Source: Plazaster borealis | Taxonomy: Eukaryota; Echinodermata; Asteroidea; Forcipulatida; Labidiasteridae | DNA: 64,000 bases | NCBI GenBank assembly: GCA_021014325.1 | Contig: CM037461.1 | Location: forward strand, 1,451,501-1,515,500 | Reading direction: 5' to 3' | In this document: piece after piece, positions 34,091-44,020 of the stretch | Layout: each line of letters starts with the position of its first letter | How positions within the stretch are numbered: the stretch's first letter is position 1 | Notes under the pieces: generated by a model | Told to the model about the DNA's origin: nothing | Databases searched by the model: none | What the model saw: the letters and a program-made list of their open reading frames with translations, nothing else | Program-made: the position numbers and the translations under genes

Positions 34091-34262
34091 TTTAATAGAT
34101 GTTAAATTTGCATCGGGGATAAAGAATATTATATTTGCCTGTGGATTTTGTTCACTGGACTCCGGAAAGTACCGAGTATACAGTTCTTTACACACATCGG
34201 TGTACGGGTAAAAAACAAATTTAATATTCTTTATCCCCGATGCAAATTTAACATCTATTAAA
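34091..34262. repeat. Perfect 41-bp inverted repeat
   Basis: 34091-34131 is the exact reverse complement of 34222-34262. The 90-bp spacer contains an inverted partial copy of the SINE body ('ggaaagtaccgagtatacag'). It would form a stable hairpin. Confidence 0.85.
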
Positions 34263-34830
34263 TACATGGGAATGGAATCAACTTTGCGCGTGCGCACTTT
34301 GCACTTTACGCTCTTTTTCAGTATGAAGCACATCTATACAAACAATTAATAATTATTGTAAGGCAGTAATACTTAGTTGGGTTTAGGCAGGAACAGTGTT
34401 TATACTGTGACCAGTCTGGCATATGGGTTAAGACCTACATGCATTTTGGCCTTTAATAGTATTAATGTAAGATAGGGTTTTGAGCTACAATGTTTTACCT
34501 CGGTCCCGGGAAAAATGCTAATTAGCCACCCTTTCCCTTACATTTTATAAAACCCTTTTCACAGTCCTGCAAAATTCATATGTGTCCACCCAGACCGCAC
34601 ATTCCATTCCCATGGTTCCCATAAAAAATTGCCATCATTCTGGACCAAAATAATGATAACATGTCCTCAGTCTGTGTTGCTCTTTACAGCCTTGCAACTA
34701 AGCATATCCCAACAAACTGTATACCGTTGGAAAGAGCATCTCATTTTTGTTGTATTGTAATATATATTTTGTCATGGTTCCAATCTTACAAAGAAATACA
34801 CTAGTTCTTGTTCATATACGGTTTTTCCCG

Positions 34831-36120
34831 TAGTTAGTTGCTAACAGCGTTGCGTGTTTTACGGGAAATAACCTATATAAAAAAATGAACCTCTTGAATA
34901 AGTAGGAAATTAAACTGAAAGCCATGGAGGAAGTCACCTCAGCTATATATAATGAGTATCGAATAGTCTCGTGACGCGGCAAGGAAATGCAAGAAAGACA
35001 GTGACTCAAATATCCAATATCCCCGTCAAAGTGTGCCAGTTTCCAAGGTTACATTTGTTACGGTGTGAACAGTTGGCAACATTCAGTAATTTTTCCCAAT
35101 AATTGTGTATAGTACATGTCTGCAGGTGGCCCTGGGGTCGATTTTACAAAGCTCTTCCTAACTTAGGATTGATCCTATGATTTAGGACGAGTTTTAGCCG
35201 TAAGATCGATTTTAAGTAAGATCAATCTTAGGATCGTTTTCACAAAACCCATCTTAATAAGAAGGACGAGTCGTAATTAGTATAAAACCACAACATAATT
35301 CTCAGACGAGGCTGGAAATGCTAGTGCAACGGCTATTTGATGCCTCTATAGTTTCGTTAATGAAACGGACGTTTGAAACTTCAAATTGTACATCATGGAA
35401 AACAAAACAGGTCGTCAGCCATTTTGTTTTCGCTTTAGCGACAAAAAGTTAAAAGTTTACGGTTAATTTTGGACCTTTATTAGTGAAAAATCAATGTGTG
35501 TGTTTATAAAGAGCAGAGGTAAGCTGGTTTGTATAAAGTATAGGGAGAAAATGTAATTTGGGCGGAAACAAAAACTGTAAAGAAGGTGCCGTGAATGTGA
35601 TGATTTTTTTCCTTCGTCTGCTGACCGAATTAACAACGTCCATTCGCTATATACATCATAGGCTCTACGGTGATTATCTCGTAAGTTTTTACAGTCTGAT
35701 TATAAAAAATATATATATTATATGTAATTCTTTGTTCAATTTGCTTGCCTGTTCGATTTTTTAAATTAATTTTCAATAAGTTTGGCTCTGATAAAAAAAT
35801 TTTAAAAAAAGTTTTTACAATATTGTTGTGTACTTCCAATTCAAGTCTCGGTTTCCGTTTCCGCAAATTCCGCCCGATTTCCGCGTTCGCGGAAAATCAT
35901 TGGCCCTACCCGTGTTTCAGGCTGTATTTGTCCACCTACCCTGTCTGTCAGTATCCCCGCCTCGTAAATCTGTATCTACGGACGATTTCCTCGTCAAGTT
36001 CAGACTTTCTAGCGGATTCCGTCTGCCACGGAAGAGGCGTTCTCTTCGTAGCGCCCGTCTCTCTTCGCGGTCAGCCAACAGTAGCAGCAACATTATTGTA
36101 TCAAGCAACATACATGTACG
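34831..36120. other. Intergenic, non-coding
   Basis: Includes a 'taggatcg' palindromic repeat block at 35130-35290 with 'gattttacaaag' and 'gttttcacaaaa' at its ends. Overlapping frames at 35745-36182 are Arg/Ser-rich and without recognisable domain. Confidence 0.45.
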
Positions 36121-36340
36121 TTAAAGCTTTTGCAAAACGTCCACATTTATATGTACATAGACTGCTGAGGCTTTTAGATTGACATGAGGTAAGAAATTGT
36201 CAAAGCGTAATTTATATTCAGACGATTAAATTCACACAAGAATAACAGATCAAACTTATAATAAGTTTAAACCAGAAGGTGCAAACAGCTCATTTTATTT
36301 AGTCTTACCGTATAGTGAATTAATTGTAATAATAGCCTAA
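36121..36340 (+). repeat. Repeat shared with 38766-38990
   Basis: Both copies run 'aaagcttttgcaaaacgtcc', 'catagactgctgagg', 'gacatgaggtaagaaattgt', 'aattcacacaagaataacag' and 'cagctcattttatt' in order, with few changes. Function unknown. Confidence 0.75.
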
Positions 36341-36360
36341 GCACATTCCTATATATGTGT

Positions 36361-36700
36361 TAGATATTCAGACTCTCTTGACAAAGTGACAGTCTAACTA
36401 TAATGAAACTAATTCTGCAACCCACGGTATTTTTCAACCCACTCGCAATCTTTGACACGAGGATCACAATAGTCAATAATTGTGTCGCTAATAGCCGTCT
36501 GTTGATTGCAACCTTGTGGACAAAAACCTACACACTGGTAACTTGAAGAGTGTAAACATATAATAATAAGCAAAATTGCTGATAAGGAAAACACCACTAA
36601 CTGTACAGTGTAAGTGGTTAAATAGCAGAACATTTCATTTAAAGCCAAATAGTTAATTATACCAAGTGTCAGATTTACCCATAAAGAAATTCTTGTTAAT
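36361..36700 (-). pseudogene. Orphan LamG-family upstream region without exon 1
   Basis: Matches the L3 and L5 upstream regions in order ('cagactctcttgacaaagtgac', 'cccacggtattt', 'gattgcaaccttgtgga', 'taacttgaagagtgt', 'taccaagtgtcagat'). It stops just where exon 1 should follow. It is therefore the remnant of a lost family member, and it preserves the empty site for the 28691..33349 element. Confidence 0.6.
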
Positions 36701-38765
36701 CGTTAAGTTTTTAGAACACCTCTTGTTTTTGTTCGTTAGATCGGCAACAGTGTATGGAAACCTTTTTGTCACGTCATCATGACGTCTTCAGGTGAAGATT
36801 TACAATCATTAAAAGTTTAATTTTTTTGAAAATAATTTATACTCCAACCCTTAAGCTATTTCGAGAATGTAAGTCCAATCAAAGGGATTAAAGATGGACT
36901 ACAACGAAAACTCACAAATTAAATTAACTATATCGAACCTTGTTTATGTGTTCAGGTAACAGTTTGTTGTTGTGGTCATGTTTTTCTCTAGATAATTCTG
37001 TTGCAATTTGAACGAACAAATTAGACCTCGATTCTTACATTTTTAAATTTCCCGCCCTGTATTGGTTCCCGGCAAAGATCCAATGAAAACCACAATGAAA
37101 TCCACGATTTAGTACCAGCGGACTTGTAAACCAGCGAAAGTGATGACGTACTACCCATGAGCAACCGCCGAGAGTAAACAAAAGACGCCATGTTATTCCG
37201 TGTGTATTATGTATGCGTTTTCATGCAGAGGCATGAAGTTTTTACGAAGCTTTTTTGATTTGATAATTATCCAATTCTGATTAACGGTTATCGTCATTTT
37301 CTCTCCTTGTCGTGCGTGAATGTGCGTTACACGATCCGACGGATATATAAACGTAAAACAAAATCACTCGAAGGCGCCGCGAAACGCTGACCGCTTCACG
37401 CCACACAAAATACAACACATGATCACACAGTACACAACGCGCTTTCAATGTGGGGATCGATCCAGGCTTCAAACGAAACTTTGTTGCCAAACCAGACCTG
37501 CCAACCTCCTGAGTTCAAAAACTGTATTCTTTATTCCCAAAAGTCGTATTTTACTGACAAAAATTGTATTTAAAAAAACCTAAAAAAACCGGGCAATTTC
37601 GGGGGAATAACCGATTTTCCGAGCATGCGCAGATACGTCGAGTTTGTCTCAAGGCGTTTGTAACCGGTTCGCGTAATTTCACCAATAGAGGCCTTAATCT
37701 CGCCCGAAACGCCCTTTAGCGCTCAATGTTTCTTGCATGTTTGTCTCACGCAATGTGACAAAGACTACAGGCCTAGCCTGAAAACGACGCGTCTGTGTGT
37801 GTAGTGTGTGTGTGCCAAAGATCGAGAGAATGTTTGTATCTACTACCACCAGGCCTAGCTGCTTATTGTACTGTAAAAATGCTCGCACACGATCGACCCG
37901 AGGTAAAGCGTCATGGGTACTACGTCACACACAAAGTATGAATTATTCATGAGTTAAGGGCTTTTGCTGAAACTGAGTTTTTCTAGGTCGTAGAGCGCCG
38001 ATCAATTTTGTTTTTTTTCTTTGCATGAAGGAACAAGTTTTATTGAACAATAATAATATATTAGTAATCATTATACATTTCTCGAACGAAAACAGTAACA
38101 CAGCCTTTATCATTATTCCGTTTTAGTCCATCTTTAATATGTGGTTTGAGTTCAGGAGTTATGATATGGTTTTATTTTTAAACTTTGATTCAATGTAAGT
38201 AACTCAATATGCCTTCACCATGACGTCTTTGTTTAATTGCCAACTTCGTTTTGTGGTATCTATTGAGTTTCCAAGATATTTCACTTTACATTCAATCTTA
38301 TTTGATTTTATTTGGTGTTCAACCCCAAATTAGTTTAAATGTACCCTGTCAGTTTCCCTTGTGGTTGATAACTCAATTTTGTTTGATTTAAATAGTCGAA
38401 TTGACTAGAGCGGGATTTAAACCAGCGACCTGTATAACTAGTATTTGTTTTTTGTTCGACCCCAAATTATTTTGATTTTACCCTGTCAGTTTCCTTTGTG
38501 GTTTTTAACTCAATTATAGTTGATAAGATAATTGAACAAAAAGTACAAATTTGGGTGGTAACGTATTTCCTTCGAGGTCAAACCATAACTTGTGACATTA
38601 ATTTTGCTATTTTAATGGTAGCTTCCGTGTTAAACATTTAGGGCCTTGTGGAGACTTTCATTTGGTTCTTAAAAGCCCGCATTCCTTTTCTTAGACTGTT
38701 TGTAGTTATATGCCTGCTGGATTTTTGGATAACTGAGGGCGCAATACGAAATTAATTTGCAAATT
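36701..38765. other. Intergenic, non-coding
   Basis: Mostly unique. Contains SINE-type fragments at 38330-38430 and 38452-38540 ('gaccccaaattattt', 'ccctgtcagtttcc') with a reversed B-box-like 'gggatttaaacc' near 38411. A GC-richer stretch at 37300-37500 has open frames on both strands, none recognised. Confidence 0.45.
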
Positions 38766-38990
38766 TGATTAAAGCTTTTGCAAAACGTCCGCATTTATAT
38801 GTGCATAGACTGCTGAGGTCTAAGTTGACATGAGGTAAGAAATTGTCAAAGCGTAATTTATATTCAAACGATTCAATTCACACAAGAATAACAGATCCAA
38901 CTGATGGTAAGCTTAAACCAGAAAGTGCTTACAGCTCATTTTATTAAGTCTTACTTCATAGTGAATTAATATTAAAAAATAAACCTTAAT
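38766..38990 (+). repeat. Second copy of the 36121-36340 repeat
   Basis: Same order of blocks and same orientation, separated by 2.4 kb. Here it abuts a TTAA-type foldback element instead of the orphan upstream region. Confidence 0.75.
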
Positions 38991-38995
38991 AGCCT

Positions 38996-39382
38996 AGGGT
39001 CTGTATACGTTTGGTAATGACTCTTATAATTAAGGGCAAAAAAACTTACTTGGTGAGAAGACCAGCAGCTTTGGATAGTATGAAGCATTTTTAGAAAATG
39101 TTCAGTTCGTAGTACTTCGGTTATGGAAAAATGTATCACCTTCACCACCCCCCCCCATCAAATTGGATCTGAGAAGCGTTACTGTAGTAATGTTTCTCAG
39201 ATTGTGTATTCCAATTACAGATTATTCTTCCTGTGAGGACATAACTGCTCCAGATATTCGGCAATAGGCTATCTCAAAAACGCTATCACCTTTTGAAATG
39301 GTTTTATGGTATATATCTACAACTAAATAGGATTGAAACAAACAGTGGGTTCTAATAACCAAACGTATACAATCCCTTTAAT
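38996..39382. repeat. Foldback element of the 7916 family
   Basis: Arms 'gtatacgtttggtaatgact' and the mirrored 'aaccaaacgtatac...cctttaa'. The interior has a C run and a 'tctgagaagcgttactgtag' hairpin. The left TTAAAGG is partly eroded. Confidence 0.65.
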
Positions 39383-39473
39383 GTCCGCATAATGTGGACG
39401 TTTTTTTAAACAGATAATTAATATGCAAATTATAATATTGATAATTAATATCATTATTGGTAGCAGTAGCAAC

Positions 39474-39776
39474 AGATACTGTTCAGCTGCATCAACAGAA
39501 GCAGCAGCAGCAGATACTGTTCAGCTGCAACAGCAGCAGCAGTATCAGATACTGTTCAGCTGCAGCAGCAGAAGCAGCAGCAGCATATACTGTTCAGCTG
39601 CATCAACAGAAGCAGCAGCAGCATAAACTGTTCAGCTGCTGCAGCAGCAGATACTGTTCAGCTGCATCAACAGAAGCAGCAGCAGCATAAACTGTTCAGC
39701 TGCAGCAGCAGCAGCATATACTGTTCAGCTGCAGCAGCAACAGCAGCAGATACTGTTAAGCTGCAGTAGCAGCAGC
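39474..39776 (+). repeat. CAG-rich minisatellite (GATACTGTTCAGCTG units)
   Basis: About eight units of 'gatactgttcagctgca', each followed by a variable run of cagcag or 'tcaacagaagcagcagcag', period about 35-45 bp. Frames on the plus strand read Gln/Ala-rich but have no start, domain or splice support. Confidence 0.85.
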
Positions 39777-39993
39777 ATCTTTGCACTAGCTAAACTATAA
39801 AAGAACAGTATCACCAGTGGTGCTCACATTATACAGATGTGCTCTCAGGTAATACAGGGTAAAGTATTTGTTTATATTCAAACCTTCAAATCCAGCAAAC
39901 TTGTTAAAAACGGGATTTGTCTCAGATTATACGTCAGTTTGACACAGTTTTGGGTCAGTTTCACCGATTTATTGTCATACTGACCCATACAAT

Positions 39994-40721
39994 GGGCCGA
40001 ATTCATAAAAACTAGCAATTGCTTATGAGCACAGGCACCGAATAAAAGCAAAAGTTCATCAAGCAGAAGCTGAAGCAAAAGTAATTGCTTACAAATGTAT
40101 AAATAACCTTTTGCTTTGACTAATTTCTTTTTCTCAAGCTAGCCCAGCAATTGCTTGTAGGTTCTTAATAAAACGCTGTTCATGTGCGATGAGGCATGCG
40201 TTAATGCGAAGCTTTTACTTGAAAGAAGCCTGTTGAAGATCCTCTGGGAAGGAGTCGCGGGATTACTGTAGGGTCTCATGAGGTAGGGAGTTATATCCGT
40301 ATCCAGTATCTCCAAAAAGGAAACCGTTCACATTTGTTGAGACTGCATTGTGTACTTCCGATGTTTGGAAATGAGGGAATCGTGAACAGATCCTGGCCAT
40401 CCACCATCTACACTTTTGAAGACAAACTTTCATAAACACTGATGGAATCTTCTCTGTAAATTGTTTGCAAATCACGACCAAGTTACCATGTAGGGATCTT
40501 GTAACACTGCAAGCAATTGCTGAATAACACTAGCAAAAGGTTGTTGTTATGTATACGTATTTAGGCAATTGATAATCAAGGTGGCCTTTGCTTGCAAGAA
40601 ACAAGCTTTGCTTTTGCTTAAAACCAGAAACATTTGCTTGCTAGCAACTGCTTATTTTTATGTATGAAGATGTAAGCAAAAGCCTAGAAAAAGCAATTGC
40701 TACTTTTTATGAATTCGGCCC
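39994..40721. mobile_element. Foldback element with GGGCCGAATTCATAAAAA ends
   Basis: The two ends are mirrored over about 35 bp including 'agcaattgct'. The interior is rich in 'gcaattgctt' and 'gcttttgctt' words. The flanks read ...acaat and attgg..., so the mirror may extend one or two bases. No coding content. Confidence 0.7.
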
Positions 40722-41367
40722 ATTGGCCCCCTTTGACCCGGATTCAGGGTCAATTCTATTTCAGAGTTTTTTGGAGTGTAGATTTATTTCCTACACTAAC
40801 TCAAAACTCTTGAAGAGCTATGTACGTCAGCAATGTGATAATTATTATAGTTTATCCAAGCCTAACATGGTATTCTTTATACATGGTAAGGAACACTTGA
40901 ACATTTCTACTTAACAACTACTTTAGGTTTACAACTATTCTTAATTCTATACTTGTCCGAGCACTGTCATCCAGTGTTGTTTGAAATGATGTGCCTGCAT
41001 GCCAGCAGTATTGTATCTTGTAGTGATTGTATCTATTAGGTCCAGTCTACCCTCCTGATATCTGACCATGGTTTTGATTAAAGTCACTTTTTTATTTTTT
41101 TTTTTTTATTTTTTATTTTTTTTACATAAGAGTATAAATAAAAACAATTTTTTGAGTAATTGTTTGTCACGATTTATATGTTAAAATAAAGATAGATTTG
41201 TTTGGGAGTGACTCCGCCCATCTCTTTTTGTGACGCCAATCGATGCAGACTTCGCTGCGATCGAACATCGACCCCCTCGAACTTGCCTGCATTTACGTGC
41301 GAGTACTGAGCTTGTACGTTTCGTTTGGTTATCCCAAAAAAGGGATTTTTCGTGCATTTTTACGGCA

Positions 41368-41560
41368 ATGCCGACCAGGTGTATTGCTGCTGGATGCAGC
41401 AAAACGACTAAAGATGGGGTCAGCTAGCATTTTTTTCCTGCAGATCCCAAATATAGGCAGTTACGGGCATCGAAAGTCGGGCTAACGAGGGCAAAGTGGT
41501 CCGGTCCGACGTCGTTTTCAGCGCTGCAGCGAGCATGTTTCTGGTGTTCAGATCGACTTG
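41368..41560 (+). pseudogene. Decayed THAP zinc-finger domain
   Basis: Reads MPTRCIAAGCSKTTKDGVS, then TAG (41425-41427) where a residue before HFFPADPKYR is expected. It continues with RASKVGLTRAKWSGPTSFS, and a one-base shift gives RCSEHV. This matches the THAP layout: C-x4-C, GVxxHxFP, a tryptophan, then CSEHF. A stop and a frameshift break it. THAP domains occur in P-type transposases and host genes; no further exon was found here. Confidence 0.6.
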
Positions 41561-41569
41561 AGCTGTATG

Positions 41570-42055
41570 CCGCGCCGCTGCACTCCGATCCGATTTGTCA
41601 TCACGGGGCCGCTAAAATACCTCGTATTATCCGTGTTCTCGTTATGACCGTTCTCGTATCGTCCGTTTTTAAGACATAGAAACGCGCGTGGGACAGTTCG
41701 GGACCGGTGAAAAACCTCGTATAAACTTCGACTGTACACTGTCCTAGGATTCCTTTGGGTGACGTCCGAATACGAAAACACATCATACTGATCAGGTACC
41801 CAGACGTAATGTACAGGGCCAGACTACACATTTTCTCTTCAAATATCCCGCGCCTCGATTGATGTCAAGAACAGCGCCATGTAAACGGGGGCCTATTTTT
41901 AAATTTGTAATTAAAATAAAAACAATTGTTTAACCTTATTTAATTGTTTATTCACATTCCACTCATAAAAATGTATATACTAACGACAAAAGCTTTATTT
42001 TGACAAAATACCACTGCCAGGTGCCTTTAAGGGAAAAACAGAATAATTCGAAATA
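41570..42055. other. Non-coding sequence between the THAP remnant and the tandem array
   Basis: Short unconserved frames only; AT-rich after 41880. Confidence 0.4.
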
Positions 42056-42059
42056 ATTC

Positions 42060-42745
42060 GAAATTTGGCTGTGTAGTTCTTGAGATATGGTCCCACTTCC
42101 AGTTGACCCGGAAGTAAAGGTCAACATGGGGTCACGGTAACCTAAGTTCAATCTTCAATGCTCAAAGGGTCTATTACTGAAAAGAAATCGCAAATCGGGT
42201 GTGTACTTCTTGAGATCTGGTACCACTTCCGGTTGACTCGGAAGTAAAGGTCAACATGGGGTCATGGTAACCTAAGTTCAATGTTTAATGCTCAAAGGAT
42301 CTATAACTGAAAAGAAATTGAAAATCGGTTGTGTAGTTCTTGAGATATGGTCCCACTTCCGGTTGACCCAGAAGTAAAGGTCACCAAGGGGTCACGGTAA
42401 CCGAAGTTCAATTTTTAATGCTCAAAAAATCTATAACTGAACCCAAATTGAACATTGGTTATGTACTTCTTGAAATATGGCCCCACTTCCGGTTGACCCA
42501 CAAGTAAGGGTCAACCCGGGGTCACTGTAAACGAAGTTCAATCTTTAATGCTCAAAGGATCTATAACTGAAAAGAAATTGAAAATCGGTTGTGTAGTTCT
42601 TGAGATATGGTCCCATTTCCGGTTGACCCGGAACTGAAGGTCAACACGGGGTCACAGTAACCCAAGGCTAATCCCCAATGCCCAAGGAGTCTATAACCAA
42701 AAAAAAAGTTTGAAAATCGGCTGTGTACTTCTCGAGATATGGTGC
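42060..42745 (+). repeat. 130-bp tandem repeat, about five copies
   Basis: The marker 'gtgta.ttcttgagatatgg' starts near 42071, 42201, 42331, 42461, 42591 and 42722, giving a period of 130. Each unit adds 'ccacttccggttgacccgga', 'agtaaaggtcaac', 'ggggtcacggtaacc' and 'aatgctcaaaggatctataa'. The last unit is incomplete. Confidence 0.9.
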
Positions 42746-42769
42746 TGCAAAGATTAACTAATTAAAGCT

Positions 42770-43390
42770 TTTAATTACCGTAATTGGACACCTGATGACG
42801 TCACAGTAACAAAAGATGTGTTTTTCATACTAATAAACTTGATAAGGTACACGATGGTATGTAACTTATCCCAATCCAATGCCTTTTAACGAAAACCCTA
42901 TTAGAACGTTCGTCGGTTAGGATTCCAATATCACGGCAGTCTTTGACGCCTAGCCGTGATTGCGCAATCACGGCACAATTTACCAGCTAGCCATGGGGTC
43001 CGATTTGTAACTTCATCGGTAATTATCTTGGAAATGCATTGTACCTTGATTAGTTTTATTGGTCTGGAATAACCCTTAGTGAAAGCCTTCGTGTTAAAAT
43101 AAAAAAAAATTCTTTGTTTTAGGTCACTAAAATTTAGCTTAATTGAAAAATTATATTTCTGGAAGTCGGATTTGTTTTTCTTTTTCTCCTTTGTGTTTTG
43201 TAGACGGGTGAAAACGCCCAATACATGACGTCACGATGACGTTGTTCTGCATTTTAGGCCGCAAACTCAGTTACATTATCCCAGAAGTCTAAAACTGAAA
43301 ACAAAGTTTGACGATCAAGGGTATATTTTTTTAGATATGGTGGTAATAAGATTGGCTAATTAAATATTCATGTCAATATAACTAAGTAAA
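42770..43390 (+). repeat. Dispersed repeat, counterpart of 1195-1560
   Basis: Continues directly from the tandem array with 'cctgatgacgtcac', 'gtttttcatacta' and 'acgatggtatgtaacttat'. It contains an A/T run and a TGACGTCA motif near 43227. Confidence 0.55.
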
Positions 43391-43564
43391 CTAATTAATT
43401 AATTTCAGCTAATTAGACAACAACTTCATGACCTAAGCTTCAATATGATACAGGATTTCAGTCTTTCATATTTACTAAAAAAAAGTTGTTAGCAATAAAC
43501 AAAATCGTGTTCAAATGCTATGGGGATTTAGGCAGATAGAAAGAATAATAATAAAAACAATAAA

Positions 43565-43612
43565 AAATCTCGACGAAAACAAAACCTGTTCCGACAGTAG
43601 GTCGGAACAGCT
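43565..43612 (-). repeat. Single hairpin of the 12880-type
   Basis: 'ctcgacgaaaacaaaacctg' followed by 'ttccgacagtaggtcggaac', the mirror of the unit A/B hairpins including their linker. Confidence 0.6.
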
Positions 43613-43944
43613 AATAAATAATACAAATAAATAAATAGTCTTTCTGGTTCTTTTGGTAATAGTAACGCGAGTCACTGTTCAATCTCTTCATCCTTGTATT
43701 TCATTGAAATATTTTATTCTTTGTATCCTCTTTTCAGTTTGATGTAAAAACTTTATTTTGTTTAGTAATTTGCAAAATTATTATTTATTTACCATAAATA
43801 TTCTTCGAAAGCTCCTACTAGGTAGCCACCAATGTTTGTTGTGAACGGTGAAGAAAAGGAATGTCAGTGGCCCACCTGCACTGGAATAAGGTTCCATTTA
43901 AGTTATTGCATTCATCCTAAATTTTAGCAAGTTAAGAATTTTGA

Positions 43945-43950
43945 TTTATT
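43945..43950 (-). promoter_or_regulatory. Candidate poly(A) signal for L4
   Basis: AATAAA on the minus strand, 70 nt past the L4 stop codon; well placed. Confidence 0.6.
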
Positions 43951-44020
43951 TCTCATAAAGATTATGTAATTATTCAACACGAGTTGAAATTTATAAATAT
44001 AAAGATAACAACGTTTTCAT

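Larger units (their letters stand above)
33442..34830. mobile_element. TIR element with 150-bp arms and internal direct repeats
   Basis: Arms begin CGGGAAAAACCGTA and pair over about 150 bp (33442-33592 against 34680-34830), including 'gagatgctctttcc' and 'cggtatacagtttgttggga'. Inside, two direct copies of about 250 bp (33608-33860 and 34355-34605, with 'aggcaggaacagtgttta' and 'cctacatgcattttggcctt') flank a SINE and a perfect 41-bp inverted repeat. No transposase reading was found. Confidence 0.7.

Noticed and set aside
35745..36182. Arg/Ser-rich frames (98-145 codons) as a basic protein gene
   Set aside because: Two overlapping frames and an antisense frame are open at once, and no domain or splice signals were found.
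39423..39690. Gln/Ala-rich reading frames as a polyQ protein
   Set aside because: Produced entirely by the CAG-rich minisatellite and open in more than one frame.
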